DNA of 64,000 nt from Adiantum capillus-veneris. Taxonomy: Eukaryota > Streptophyta > Polypodiopsida > Polypodiales > Pteridaceae. A program made the translations under genes and the position numbers. The notes beneath the pieces are model-generated. The model did not search any database, was not told the DNA's origin, and was given only the letters and a program-made list of their open reading frames with translations. Numbering within the stretch: position 1 is the stretch's first letter; each line of letters opens with the position of its first letter. Positions 10,866-45,900 of this stretch are shown here, piece after piece. Location: NCBI GenBank assembly GCA_014529385.2, contig CM043959.1:4217045-4281044 (forward strand). Direction: 5' to 3'.

Positions 10866-10871
10866 CCTTTG
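10866..10871 (+). repeat. Right target-site duplication of gypsy-1
   Basis: CCTTTG, matching 2133-2138 on the other side of the element. Confidence 0.8.
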
Positions 10872-11168
10872 CCTCTGCCTCAGCCTCCATCTCGTAGTGT
10901 AGAAAAGGGTCTGTCAATTTGGTGTTACCGTATTTGTGGTAGTGATGTATGTGAATACAGAGAGGAGGATCGCGGGGGCATTTTTTCGCTCACTAGGAGA
11001 TTCTCCCCCCCCGCCCCCGTGCATTGTATATCCATCACTCTAGGGCTAACTTATCTTTCCATTGTGCACTAAGCAATATACTCTCTGTTGTGTGCCTTGA
11101 GCTTCTTCATCTTCTCCAAGCTGCGTGTGTTTCCTTGCAACCCTAATTCCAATAATTGGTGTCAGAGC
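10872..11168 (+). repeat. Probable Ty1/copia LTR end with primer-binding site
   Basis: The bases TTGGTGTCAGAGC at 11156-11168 are close to the initiator-Met primer site of plant copia elements (TTGGTATCAGAGC). The upstream AT-rich sequence (CTCTGTTGTGTGCC...CCCTAATTCCAA) would be the end of the 5' LTR. A copia gag fragment follows at the right distance, which supports the call. The LTR start was not located; the stretch from 10872 also resumes whatever gypsy-1 inserted into. Confidence 0.6.
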
Positions 11169-11504
11169 AGGTTGTGTTCTCCTGGGTATAGTTGCCATTG
11201 TCCGCCTGCTCACTTTCTTCGATTTGGGTGAGCTTTGGTGAGTGTCAACAGATCGACTAATATTTTAGGATAGCTTTATGAGCTTGATCTACTCAAAATT
11301 TTCAATTGGGCTCATTGCGGTCTTCGTTTCGACTACAAGCAGTATTGCACAGGCAATTGTCCTTTTGTGTAGAATTTATGTCAGTGCAATTTTTTGTAGA
11401 ACAGGGCCCTTACAGTCGTCTTTGGGTTGTGCTATATAGCACGTGTTGGTCCTACTTCGTTTTTCCTCTTTCGGGATAGTTTTCACATCAGGTCCAACGA
11501 CAAC

Positions 11505-11870
11505 ACAGATGCTTTCAAGATGTTTGCTGGTGAGTAAAAATTGGATCGTGACAACTACCCAATGTGGGCTTACATGATGACACCTGTTCTTGTGTCAAAG
11601 GGTGTATGGAATGTTGTGTAGGGCATTGATGTATGTCTGGCTTCTGTGGATATAGGCTCTGTTGATGATGTTGCAGGTTCTTTTGTCGTTGCTAGCGTCG
11701 TTTTGCTTACGGCTGAGCAGTCTCGTGGGGATGTTAGAGATGCCGGAGGAGGAGCAATAAAGACACTCCCAAAATGGAAGACCATGTCATCCACAAGCGC
11801 ACGGTTTTGAGGCTGTCCAATAACCCAATGAGAGCATAACCCTCTTAGTGGTTTGAGAAGCCCTTGAATG
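11505..11870 (+). pseudogene. Ty1/copia gag N-terminal remnant
   Basis: From 11508 the frame reads DAFKMFAGE, a stop, then KLDRDNYPMWAYMM and VSKGVWNVV, a second stop, and GIDV. 'KLD-x-x-NY-x-x-W' followed by a hydrophobic helix and 'W-x-V-V-x-G' is the signature of the copia gag N-terminus (UBN2/DUF4219 type). At least two in-frame stops (TAA, TAG) mark it as dead. The segment downstream to about 11870 is more decayed (AEQSRGDVRD, IKTLPKWKTMSS). Confidence 0.7.
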
Positions 11871-13000
11871 GTGCAAATGCTTAAAAAACTATCGAGGCAC
11901 ATCCTTTATCCACAAACGCTCCATGGCGAGCGCGAGTCTACCATTTGTCTAATTTACCTTTATCATTATGCTGCAGACATACCCGTTCCTGGCAAAAGAG
12001 CTGTTGATTAACTTTTAAACAATGAAGGTGTGTCAGCCAAGAGTTGGAGCTCTTTATAAAGATTTTTGGCATCCTCAACATGCCCACGTAATTGAAGCAT
12101 ACAATGCTTGCCATAGTCCTGAATTACACATTGCACACACGCAACAAAGCGAAACCAAGCAATATCAGGATCAACATGCGGTTGGGCGACCGGTGGGGAA
12201 TAATATCATAAATCATCCGGCAAAACGCCTCATGCGAAAGATAAGGATTATTGATGTGCAACAAACGTTTCTTAGCGAGAGGGTGATCATTGTGCGCTTG
12301 CCCAAAGTGCAATGACATCACAACGGAGGCATACTGTGACAACAACAAGGGATGGTTTATGCTCATTTCGCATACAAACTCATCAAATTGTTGCATGTTG
12401 AGGACATACCACGGATCTAAAGTGCATGGTATGAAGAGTGAGCATTATGCTTGGATGCAAGAGGCTCCAGAAATCCGACATCTGTGTGCATGTAATGAGA
12501 TCTGTCCAAGCCTGTAATTCCACACCCAACATGTGTGAATGTCGTGTGGTGCTATTAGATAAAGCGGGTGCATTGTCAAAATCACCGCAAAGCAAAGCAT
12601 TGGAAAGCCACGGATAAGAAGACAATGTACGCCATAAAGCGGCCTGTTGCCCTGATGCTCTATGCGCATAAACACCACCAAATTCGTAAGTTTGGCCATT
12701 GATCAAACATCAAACCATCATCCAACGACCCCCTGGATCATTGTATGCTAGAATTGGGTGTAACTCATGCCTAACCATAATCAAAACACCTGAAAAGCCC
12801 GATAAACCGGTATGCAGTAACTTACAAAGTATGAGCATTTCTCAGCAAATTTATGCTGATTATGCTCTTACAAAACCACAATGTTTGCCTTACATGTATG
12901 TACATAGTGCCAGGTTTATCCCCACTTGTCAGGGTTACATAACCCGCGCACATTATATGAAATGCATTTAACACAACTATGTATTCAAGAGATATATATA
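11870..13000 (-). pseudogene. LINE family G fragment: endonuclease domain of ORF2
   Basis: On the minus strand, 12706-12383 encodes FGGVYAHRAS and LLCGDFDNAP, the GDFN block of an apurinic-type (EEP) LINE endonuclease. 12396-12124 encodes KKRLLHINNPYL and related text matching the same position in the family-G copy at 46048-45833 (KKRLLHVNNAYL). The left end near 11875-11940 also matches that copy near 45535-45610. The endonuclease nicks target DNA to prime reverse transcription. Frames are broken and RT is absent, so only a middle slice remains. Confidence 0.72.
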
Positions 13001-13690
13001 GAGACAAAGAAAAAGGAGGGCTTGACCTTTTTGTATTACATGACCAAAATTACGTGAAAGCCCAAAGGCATTACAAGGAGCCCGTAGGCATGATTGAAAA
13101 ACCCCCTAGGATATAACATAACAACAAACCATAGGGGAAAAATCACGAGGGACAACTTTGCAAGATGCAATCAAACGGCTGGAGGGCCAAAGGAGAAAGG
13201 GAAGGATGTGAAGTAGAGTGGAGGCAGAAATATGCTGCCCGACACTTCCTTGTGAAAGGTTGAAAATTCCAGTGAAGAATCCTCATTATAAATCTATCAA
13301 AGTGAGTGTACCGTCACCAGAAAGCAGTCTGCATGGATTCAAGAGAGGGTCTTCAACGTCCATAAGCAGAAAGGTAAAGGAGGACAAGCCGCAGGAGAGC
13401 CCGACAACCTTCTCATGACCACCCCCACCCACCCAACCAAGAATCTGCCAACAAACTAGAAAAAACAACAAAAAAATTATGGAAGAAACAGCAAACAAAG
13501 AAAACACGACAAAACAAACAGCAACAAATCTCACACACCCCTAACTTCACAAAGGAACCAGGAGAATAAACCAACAAACAAGAAACACAGAAACGAAAGA
13601 AAGACTCTGTTGAAAGCTGAGAATCAAACGCTAATAAGGAAAACATGACAGAGCTGAACACAGTAGACTCATGAAGAAACCTGCGGGGCG
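13001..13690. other. No gene recognised
   Basis: A-rich on the + strand from about 13440 to 13660. Short frames on both strands (13218-13418 +, 13661-13286 -) have no recognisable motif. It may be degraded LINE or host 5' flank; nothing decides this. Confidence 0.4.
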
Positions 13691-13864
13691 ATGGACATGG
13701 CTGCGAGTCCAGTAACAGCGTCCAGCATCCGGTCGGCTACAGCAGGCAAGAGGCGGAATCGACATAGGTGAAGCACTGACGACGGACGTGCCTGGGGGAA
13801 GAATGCCCGTGGCTGCCAGGGCAGCAACTTAACGAAGGACAGCATCGCAGTACACAACAAACCC

Positions 13865-13897
<33 letters not shown>

Positions 13898-14463
13898 CGC
13901 CCCCCTTCCTTCCTCCTCCTCTGTCTCCTCCGTACCCATTTGTGTTTCCTGTCTCAGACCCAGGAGGGCGATCTCTGTCAGTTGCTCTTTCATCACGTTC
14001 ATCTGGTGTTTAGCAGGCTGCAGGGAGGGAGCGAGAGAGAGGACCATCGGCAAAGGGTAGTCCACTGTTTGGGGCTAATTGGGAGGGAGATTCATTGAGA
14101 TGGTGGGATGGGGCCCAGGCAGTGGGAGAGGAGGTACCACATTGGTGCTGCATCGTTCATCAACTGACTCAATTTTCTGCTGCCACTTTGAAAGCATCCG
14201 CTGATGTGCGCACAGGGCAATTGGTTGAGCAGGAGTGCCCCCACCCTCTAGACACAATGCACATGCCGTTGCCATGACACTTACGATTCCTTTTATGTTT
14301 TCTATACTGCAAACATGTTTTGGTTCAGCTCTCATTAGTTTTAAGATCATCAAAGTTCGAAGATGTCCTCTATGGTGTGTGCTTTGCCCTTGAATATTGT
14401 ACTTATGACATACAACACGTGCTCAAGGCATGCTTAAATGTATGACTTGCTGTGCTTTTACAG
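13691..14463 (+). other. Upstream flank of the first visible SPS exon; possible but unproven 5' exon
   Basis: At 13691 an ATG opens a short frame rich in Ala, Ser, Thr and Arg (MDMAASPVTASSIRSATAG), the composition of an organelle targeting peptide. It ends before a possible GT donor at about 13769. The donor phase does not fit the phase-0 exon at 14464, so it is not accepted as the first SPS exon. The rest is a C-tract, a CCT-rich stretch and AT-rich intron-like sequence leading to the acceptor TGTGCTTTTACAG at 14463. Confidence 0.3.
13867..13896 (+). repeat. C30 homopolymer
   Basis: Thirty consecutive C, followed by GCGCCCCCC and a CCT-rich stretch. Two further tracts of similar length occur at 60220-60252 and 62775-62806. 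Confidence 0.95.
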
Positions 14464-36970
<22,507 letters not shown>

Positions 36971-36999
36971 GTAACTGTTTTGCTCACCTTTATATGATG

Positions 37000-37900
37000 T
37001 TTCTTTTTCATGTTATCAAGACTAATAAGGTTCTCTTGCTGGTAATGTATATGTCGTGCTACATGCTTGCCACGTTTATGTAAGCTCTTAAAAAAGTGAA
37101 CATCTGGATTCTCTCCTGAAAGCAAGAAGTGAGCAGAGAGGTGTGTTCACCATCATGGAATCCATGCCCACCCTGCCTGTGCCTTTGCTGCTCACCTGTG
37201 CCATCACATCTATCACACTGGCCTTGACGGTCACTCGCCAACACTGTTATTTTTTTTCTGTGGCTCCCTCCCCTGTGCTGTCCCGTGCCTTTGCATGCTG
37301 CAGTGTTGTCATTGTGCTCGACCTTGACCCCCGGCCCTGCCATTATACTATTGCCACTGTTGTGCACAGTCTACCTCCCTCAAAGTTCCTCTTCATCACT
37401 GCAGTGACCAACAAATGGCCCGTAGATTTGTAAGAGAGGTGATTGCTCAACAGCACTACGTTCCTTGCAGGGCTCTATAGGTTGAGAGTGACCGGGTTTG
37501 GCTACTGGAGAGTGGTGAGGCCATGTGTTGTTGGAGCTGGTCCCTAGAAGCCATTGCCGTCTTCCATTATGCAATGTCTACCTTTTAAAAAGCTTTAAAG
37601 AGAGGAATGTCCAGCAGCAGCATAGTCACAAGAAACGTGTTTCGTCCCCTTGAAAAGAAAACACGACTCTCTAAACGCTCGAAACATTTTAACAACAACG
37701 AAAATCTCTCTATCTCAGCTCATGTAGTGTGTCGCACGTCACTTCTGAGTCCTCCTCTTGCTGCCACGTGGGTTTTCCTTCCGCTCACGTACGCTGCCCC
37801 TTTAATCTAAGCTTTTGATTAATCAATTGTAGCAGCCGCCTTGCTTAAACAGGGGGTTAGCTTCATGTAAGAAAAAAGGGGGGCAGCTTGTTTTAGGCAA
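37000..37900. other. No gene recognised
   Basis: 37082-37591 is bounded by AAGCTCTTAAAAAAGTGAACA and a weakly complementary right end, but no target duplication was found. 37600-37810 is CA/CT-rich with no motif. Confidence 0.4.
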
Positions 37901-38009
37901 GCAAGAAGTGGGTCATGAACGCAAACCCAACAGTCCCCGAGAGCTCTAGCCCCTCCCCCTTGAGTGGTTTGCATGCAATGGCATCACCAGCAATGAAGGA
38001 TCAACTTTT

Positions 38010-38893
38010 ATGGCTACCAGCAAGAGGTTAGCAAACATGGAAAAGGAGATGAAGGCGTACAAGACAGAGATGGAAGAGTGGAAGATGGAGAAGGCGGTCT
38101 TTCTTCAGTGGAAAATCAGCGAGGCTGAGCTTCGAACCGTGGATAAAATGGAGCATCGGGTCGAAATTGAAGACCTCAAGAATCAGATTTCAGCCCTCAA
38201 GAGAGACCTAGCCGAGGCAAGAGCCAATGGTGGACTAAGAAGAGGGAGAAATCCAACCCTCAGTGATAGAAGAACTTAAGGCAATCAAAGAGCAAATGAA
38301 AGCCATTAAGGAAGAGGAGAAACAACAGGAAGCAAAAACGTTTTCATGGACAGATATGATTACCAAAACCCATAAGAAAGTGGAGGAAGCGGAGAAGTGG
38401 ATTTCGATCGCAAAGAAGGGCAAAGGCAAGGAGGTATCAATCCCCACTCCCACCATCATCAACATGACACTTGAGGAGGAACAACAAAGACGTATGAGGG
38501 CTTTGCATGTGAGGGTTACCGGCCTGAACATCGGGACAAAATTGATGAGGAAGTACGAGAGCTCATGGTACTAATGGGGATGCAAAAAGCGACACACACA
38601 AGAGCATGGAGAGTTGGTAAGAAAAGTGGAGGCACGGGGGAAACATCGAGAGGAAGAGCTCTCATATTGCGCTTCCCCTCTATTGAGGAGAAGGCCTTTT
38701 TGAGAAGGAGACCTACTCTCAAAAAGACTGGTATCTTTCTTGGTGACGATCTCACCCTCTCACAGCTTGCCCACATGCAGAAAGTCATGCCAGAGATTAG
38801 GGCCGCAAGAGAGAAAGGGAAGACAGCTTTTTACAGAGAAGGAAGAGTGGTCATTATGGGGAGAGACGGTGCGAGACCTATGGGACCACACTG
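38010..38893 (+). pseudogene. LINE-F copy 1 ORF1 (coiled coil plus RRM-like domain)
   Basis: From ATG 38010 a charged coiled-coil segment (KRLANMEKEMKAYKTEMEEW, IEDLKNQISALKRDL). It shifts frame at about 38260 into more coiled coil (LKAIKEQMKAIKEEEKQQE), then LHVRVTGL, and after another frameshift near 38545 continues with WRVGKKSGGTGE, ALILRFPSIEEK, LKKTGIFLGDDLTLSQL and AREKGKTAFYREGRVVIM. This β-α-β pattern resembles the RRM of animal L1/Tx1-type ORF1 proteins, which bind element RNA as coiled-coil trimers. Copies 2 and 3 carry the same domain. Confidence 0.75.
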
Positions 38894-38896
38894 AAG

Positions 38897-41800
38897 ATGC
38901 CTACTTGGAATTGTAATGGGTCTATGAGGTTGGATGTTGGGGCCTTTGAGGGCACTTTCAGAGACAGGGACATTGTATTCTTCTCGGAGACTCACCAGGC
39001 GCCTGGACAGGTGATGCCACATGTGCGGGGATATAGATGGGAGACAACACACAGGACAGTTGCGAGATCTGAGCATGGGAGTAGAGGTTCAGGAGGAGTA
39101 GCAGTGCTATTTAGAGAGGAGCTACAGCCACTACTACATATTGTACGGAGAGATGAGCATGCTAGATACATGTGGGTGAGGTTGAGAGCTGACACAGGTC
39201 GTTTTCTATACATTGCCATATGTTACTTCCCTCCTAGTACGTCAGTATATGCTGTATCCAAAGGGCAGTCGCGTTTCTCTATACTGGACGATAATATATG
39301 GGAGTTTTCTCGGGATGGTGATATCATCCTCCTAGGGGACTTCAATGCCCGAACGGGCAACTCTCAGACAGTCTTCTACGACACTTCATATGAGATGCTT
39401 AGAGAGCTGGATGTGGGGGAGTTGGGGCTTGACAGACTCTCACATGACAGAGAGAAGACGGAGTATGGGAGATACCTCACAGAGATGAGGACTACACATG
39501 GGTTAGCCATACTTAGCGGCTTACAGCGATTTTCTGGAGCAGCCAGCTTCACATGTTTTTGACACAGACATGGGGCCAGTACAATGGACTATGTTATGAC
39601 ACAATCGAGCTTTATCCCTTGCATTCAGGATTTCACAGTGGGAGCAAGGCCAGTGGGTGTAGAAGTAGATCATACTCTCTTGACACTATCTGTTTCATTC
39701 TAGTATAGTACAGCCCAGACATCAGGAGGCAGGTCACACACTTGTTATACATTGACACCAGAGACTGATTCTGTTTATACAGAGGAGATCTGGGACCGTC
39801 TATGGAAAGGCACAACTAGCATAGCTGGTACAGGCCTCTCCGTTGAGGAGTGCACCACTTTACTGACTGAGACATTGCATGGTGCTGCATCAGTGGCTTA
39901 CCCACACACCCAGCCCGGCAGGAGACCTCATTCTGGGAGCATGCCCCAGAATAGTTGGTATGATGATGAGGAGTGCAGAGAGATGAGAGCCCAGCTTCAG
40001 AGGGATCTTCTTTTAGGAGTCATCACTTACAGACAGTCTCGGATTACTTCCCGGCGCCTTGTGCGACGAAAGAAGCAAGCTTACATGGCTCAAATGGAAC
40101 GAGAAATATATCATGTTCTTGAGTAGGGATTCAAGAGAGGCATGTCGACTCTTTCATGAGCACTCCCCTCCCACAATGATTACTACCTGATGTGTGGGCC
40201 CAGTATGCGACATCGTTATATACAGTTCCTGGACAGGAACCCCTTCCAGACCCTGCAGAGCCATGCCTAGCTACGAGCACCTTATTTACCACTGGGATGG
40301 TACAGAGGGCCATTGACAGGATGAGGAGCGGGACGGCATATAATCATGACGGTCTAGTAGCGGAGCACTTTATACATGCTAGGGATATGCTGATGGAGGT
40401 TCTTGCAGTGTTGTTCAATCCTGCCATATGTGAGGGGTTACTTGAGACTTGGAGGTTGTCTACTATTGTGCCTATCTTTAAGGTAGGGGATCCTATAGAG
40501 CCTGGGAACTACCGCACTATTATGGTTGGACACACGTTGGCACGGTTGTATGCATCCATTCTTGAGCAGCGCTTGAGTATTTGGGCAGAGCATGAGGGGG
40601 TACGGGCAAAGGGTCAGACCGGTTTCAGGAGGGGTTTCTTCACTCTTCATCATATTTTGACACTCAGAGCCATCATTGAAGAGGGCAGGTCACATGGGAG
40701 ACGGATTTATTGTAGCTTTGTGGATTTCCGCAAAGCATTTGACATGGTACCGAGAGCTCGATTGATGCGCAAACTACAGGATATGGGGGTGCCCATCGAG
40801 TTGATCTGGGGGATTATGGCTTTGTACAAATCAGTGATGGGACATGTATGCACTCCAGAAGGGGTATCTGATTTAGTTCACTCTACTATTGGGGTGAAGT
40901 AGGGCTGCCCATTGTCTCCTACTCTATTTGGTATGTATGTTGATGAGGTGTCTGATTACATTGACAGAGAGGGTGACAGAGGTGCCCAACTGGCAGGGAC
41001 GTGGCTCCAAATGTTGTTATATGCTGATGATATTGTGTTGATATCTGACTCATTAGAGGGTATGCAGCGACATTTGGATGCACTACACAGTTTTTCAGAG
41101 GATAGTGGATTGTGTGTAAACCTTGGTGAAACCAAGGTTATGGTGTTTAACACCACACCACAGTGGATCAGGAAATCAACACCTACCTTCACATATGGTC
41201 AGGAGATTGTGGAGTATGCAGATGCGTACACTTACCTGGGGACAGTGTTCACTAGGCCGAGATTTTCACTGAGAAGAGCAGCAGAGACTAGGCTGACTAG
41301 AGCTTATGCAGCTTTGGGAGGACTAGAGAGGATGTGTTCGCAGGTTCAGTTTCAGGAACCTAGGACAAAGCTATGGCTCTTTGATACTTTGGTTGCATCT
41401 ACTATGCTATATGGGGTGCAGGTTTGGGGACCTTCTATAGGCCAGGATGGTTGGAGACGTATGGAGAGGCCCTTGGTATCTATGATCTCTCGGGTGATTG
41501 GAGCCAAGGCGTCTGTACCACATGATATCATTCGAGCGGAGTTAGTTGCCCCCCCTATGGAGATTTAGGCGCTTACCTGATCAGTCTCCTTTGTACACAG
41601 CCTATGGGATAGTACCAGAGACAGATATGCCAGGCTGGCCCTAGAGTCCTCTAGACAGCTAGCTCTATAGGGGGATACATCATGCTGGTATGCACAGATG
41701 ACATCATGTTTTAGACACATGGCTTCACCAAGGACAGGCTGCCTCCTTTTCAGTACTCTCTACAGGCACCCTTGATGTCTTTGACATGGGTGGAGATTAC

Positions 41801-42489
41801 TGGTCATTCGTTAGGATTTGATTGAGCTGGACACGAGGAGGACATGGATAGAGCTGGGTGGAGATTACTGGTCATTCGTTAGGATCTGATCGAGTTAGGA
41901 TCTGATCGAGTTGGACACGAGGAGGACATGGATAGAGCCGGTACAGGAGTTGGGCACGAAGATGGCTTTCTATAGAGAGCATCTTCTCCACCTCAAAGGG
42001 GATGGGTTTGTGATTCGACCTAGCTATATGGACACACATCTTTCTCATGGCTTGCGTTGTGCCATTGGTCAGATACGCACATCCTCACATCAGCTCGAGA
42101 TTGAGACTGGGGGCAGATTCAGAGGGATACCAGCAGATAGCAGGATATGCCGCTTATGTCATCTAGAGCCAGAGACAGAGCTACATTACATATGTCATTG
42201 CATAGTGTACTATGAGATACGAGGCCGTTTTCATTGTCTATTCAGAGACGGTTTTGGGCCTCTATCTAGGGTCATGAGCTATGAGGATCAGAGATGTCTT
42301 GGACTGTATCTACTTGAGTTACGTTGGAGAGAAACGGTCCCAGAGACAGATTACAGGTTTCTTTACACTAGATATTGGACCCCCAGAGGAGCAGCCAGAG
42401 GAGCAGACACCATTGCAGAGCTCTGCCCGCACTCATACTACTGCTACTGGCATTCTCATAGACCGAGCATTGGAGCTAGGGAGATCTAG
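38897..42489 (+). pseudogene. LINE-F copy 1 ORF2 (endonuclease, RT, zinc finger)
   Basis: Endonuclease 38897-39562 and beyond: WNCNGSM, FFSETHQAPGQ, GSGGVAVLFR, ICYFPPSTS, LLGDFNARTG, then VDHTLLTLS. RT 40192-41568: IVPIFKVGDP, NYRTIMVGHTLARLYA, GFRRGFFTLHH, FVDFRKAFDMVPRARL, GCPLSPTLFGMYVDEV, LLYADDIVLISDS (YADD). C-terminal 41911-42489 carries CRLCHLEPETELHYICHC, a zinc-finger-like segment. Stops include TAG at the K|GCPLSP junction (near 40902) and one near 39560. A direct duplication of about 67 bp lies around 41789-41935. The clade was not assigned. Confidence 0.83.
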
Positions 42490-42785
42490 ACACCCGCGAT
42501 TGAGGAGTGGAGCTACACAACATCGACGGAGACTACAATAGAGGATTCGAGCCATACTCTCTCGACGTCCAGAGTGCAGATGAGGATGGATCTCCACCAT
42601 ATCTTCCCCCTTCTTTCATTGTACTACACATTGTATTTTGTTTGAGTTCTTTTTGATTCCAGACATGGTATCAGACTCACTATGTTGTAACGGCTTGGTC
42701 TCATAGGTCATTTTGGCCTTTTGAAGACGTTAATATATCATTTCATTTCATTTCATTTGCAGACGTGCACATGCAGCCAGCACAC

Positions 42786-42793
<8 letters not shown>

Positions 42794-42827
<34 letters not shown>

Positions 42828-42873
42828 ACGTGCACAACAACACGAACACACGCGCACGCGCACACGCGCGCAT

Positions 42874-42917
<44 letters not shown>
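42794..42917 (+). repeat. (CT)n then alternating CA/CG tract
   Basis: CT repeat 42794-42823, then GTGCACGTGCAC, ACGCGCACGCGCACACGCGCGC and (CA)n to 42917. The alternating purine-pyrimidine stretch is of the type that can adopt Z-DNA. It is bordered on the right by the 3' end of a minus-strand LINE-G. Confidence 0.9.
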
Positions 42918-42919
<2 letters not shown>

Positions 42920-45900
42920 CTTTTTTTGTAAATCTGCTTTGATTAATTTACAAGTGGGAACCCTCAAAGCGAGGTAAACCCACGAAAAGAAAGGGATACA
43001 AAAAGCGGAGCACTATAAGGCTCCGAAGGCTAGAAACAGTCAAAGTAAATCCTGTAGGTATCAAGGGTGATGTCTCCAACGTCATAAGCAAAATGCAGCC
43101 CTTGACCAAGGGATAATTTGAAATAGGGAAAGGGGTCAACATAGGTGCCTTGGAACATTAAGGAGTTCCTATGGTGCTAGATGGCCCACAGAGTCCAAAA
43201 TCTGACCTAGGTGGAGAACACCGCAAACTGAGATTGCGGTGATTGGAGCACCCCAAAAAGCCAAAAGCGTATGTGAAAAGAGCCGGAAGGAAAACACAGC
43301 CGAAGAGTAGTCGACACTTGCCGAATGAAGGCTCTGGAGTGGCGACAACGCCACAGTAAGTGTGGCACGGTCTCCTCGGCTTCAAGGCATCTGGAGCAGC
43401 GGGAAGGCGCAATATGTCGAGCATGTAACACACTGCCAACAGGTAGAGCTCCCACCAAGTACGCCACAAGAAAGCACGTTTCTTCAAAGATAGACGACTC
43501 TTGCCAAATGCGAGACAATGTGTGTTGCCACTACAAGGATGACTCGGAAAGCAACCACAGCTGATTACTATGATGCACAATCCATACATCAGAGTGAAGG
43601 ATGGGGTAGACACTGCGCCAGCTGAGATGCAGTCCAATCTAGTAGTAGCCAGATTCCAATTAGAGAAGCGAGAGTCCACAGCCAAAGGAGGAATGGGTGA
43701 GTGATCAACAAGCATCCTTTGAATTTCTCGCCAGAGAGGAGAATAGTGAGGACCCAACCGAAAGCGGGACACTGCATCAACGAACGAAAGAACATCCCGA
43801 GTCATCAAGCACCTGATGCACCTGACAGATTCCTTTTTGGGAAAGAAAATACGCTTGGCGAGGAGACTGTTGAACCAAAGTCGAAGCGAAGGCCCTGCTC
43901 CAATGCAGACTCTCCAAACAAAGAGAGTTACACATAGAGGATTGTCGACCATTCGAGGCCAAATGCGAAGTGACAACCTTCCAATCAACAATGAGAGAAG
44001 AAGTAAAGGGACATCTAGGAATGCGTCCTTCAAGCTTCCCAAAAACAACATCCCAATAAGTCGGTTTCCAATGACCAAAAGATGGGGTGACAATGTGCGT
44101 ACACAAATGTGTGACCATGAGAGCCGAGGGTTGCTGTTGCTCCACCAAAACTGGCAACAACATAGCTTTTCGAGCCAAAAGATGATGTCGCAAGTCCAAA
44201 ATATTTAACCCTCCAAGCCGCTTGGGAGAACACAGCTTGTCCATAGATGGAAGCCGAAGACCCTTCTTGCTAGACGAGGTCTGCCAAAAATGCTCTAAAA
44301 TATTGGACATGAGGGACTCTGCAAGCCCAACGAGACCAGGATAACAAAGGCAAGTAAAACTGCACATAAGCCACAAGGATGCATTGGACAATCCCCAGGC
44401 CACAAAATCTTATGGCAGTCACACTCTTTCAGAGGCAATAGCTTGGATTTACATAAGTTAACTTTGAGACCTGCTGCCAATCCAAACAAGTGAAGAGTAT
44501 GCATAATTTGCTGTACCTCATCATAGTGATTGCGAGGCATAAACAAAGAGTCATCTACATAGGCCTGACGAGCAAACTGCCGTCCGGAAGGTAAAGTCAA
44601 GCCATGTAGCCTACCAAAGGAAGTCAAGGAATCCAAATACATAAACAAGGGGTGAGTAGCGATTGCATAAATCAAAGCACTCAGAGGGCAGCCCTGCCTT
44701 ACTGACCGTCTCAAAGGCCATGATTCTGTAAGAGATCCATCCAACAAGCTTGTAGAAGTACTGTGTGCATACAAGGAAAGCACAACACGGGATAGCCTAC
44801 GCCCAAACATCAAGTGCTGCATGGTATCCGCAATATAATCCCAAAGAACAGTGTCAAATGCCTTTTCAATGTCAACCTGCATGACCAAGACAGCTTGTCG
44901 AGTATATTTTGCATATTCCATACCAATAATGACATTCGCGAGGTTATCAGTAATGTGACGTCGTGGAATGAAGCCGTATTGAGGTTGATGCAAGCCTTCA
45001 TGCAGAAAGCACTTAGAGTCGGTTGGCGAGCATTTTTGCCATTAATTTATATACCATAGGCATGAGTGTAATAGGCCGCCAATGAGAGAATACTTCACAC
45101 AATGCATGCTTAGGTATCAGCTTGAGCAAACCTTCTTTCCAAGAGGAGGGCAATTCTTGTTGTTTCCATGCTGTATTCATCATGAACAACAGAGGCAACT
45201 TCAAATAATCCCAGAAAGACAAGAAAAAATCCACAAAGAAACCATCCCAACCAGGAACTCTCCATCGCCCCAAGCTGGCATACAATTGTGACTCGGTGAA
45301 AACAACTTCTAAGTCTTGAGGCTGGTGCATCGAAAGAATGGGAGTAACATGCGATAGAAACATGTGACGCGCTTGACAAGCTTCTCTCGTGGGAGAAGAA
45401 GGGGACTAAAAATCTTGCCACAATGAGAGTGCAGGGCTAGTGCTAGCTGTCGGAAAGTGGAGGTCCACTCCCCTGACGTTAGTTTAACTTTCTGTATAGC
45501 TTGAGACTCCCTGGAGTGATGCAGATGTTGGAAGAATTGTTTAGAAGCACATCCTTTGTTTGCAAAAGCCTGTTTTGATGAGCTCGTGTCTGCCATTTGG
45601 CCAATTTCCTCTCATCATTGTGCCGTAACATAGCGCAAGCAAAAAACAACTCAGTCATTTGAGTGTCGGTAAGAAAATAATGATTAGCCAAGTGCATTAA
45701 TCTGCTACAAGCATCCTTTGCCCGATTAACGTGTTCCCTTAATTGTGACAAATAATCCTTGTCATAATCCTAGATAACACATTGAACACGCATAACAAAG
45801 CGGAATGATACTATGTCCATATCAACATACATCTAGGAGATCAAAGGCGGGATAATATCCACAATCATAGCGCGAAAAGGCTCATGCTTGAGATAAGCAT

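Larger units (their letters stand above)
37900..42758 (+). mobile_element. LINE family F copy 1 (near full length)
   Basis: A non-LTR retrotransposon with ORF1 (38010-38893), ORF2 (38897-42489) and a 3' end that is not poly(A). The 3' end reads CTTTTGAAGACGTTAATATA followed by (TCATT)n to 42758. The 5' boundary is set only roughly, upstream of ORF1. Stops and frameshifts break both ORFs, but all domains are represented. A (CT)n tract lies 35 bp beyond the tail. Confidence 0.85.

Noticed and set aside
11570-11902. 110-codon minus-strand frame
   Set aside because: Antisense shadow of the copia gag remnant.
13691-13768. Possible SPS first exon with a targeting-peptide-like N-terminus
   Set aside because: Its donor is in phase 2 while the exon at 14464 needs phase 0; joining gives a stop within the next exon.
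37082-37591. Possible MITE with AAGCTCTTAAAAAAG-type inverted ends
   Set aside because: Ends match at about 15 of 21 positions, but no target duplication of any usual length was found.
42833-42917. CA/CG repeat as a CRISPR-like or regulatory array
   Set aside because: Simple dinucleotide repeats without spacers; a microsatellite at a LINE end.
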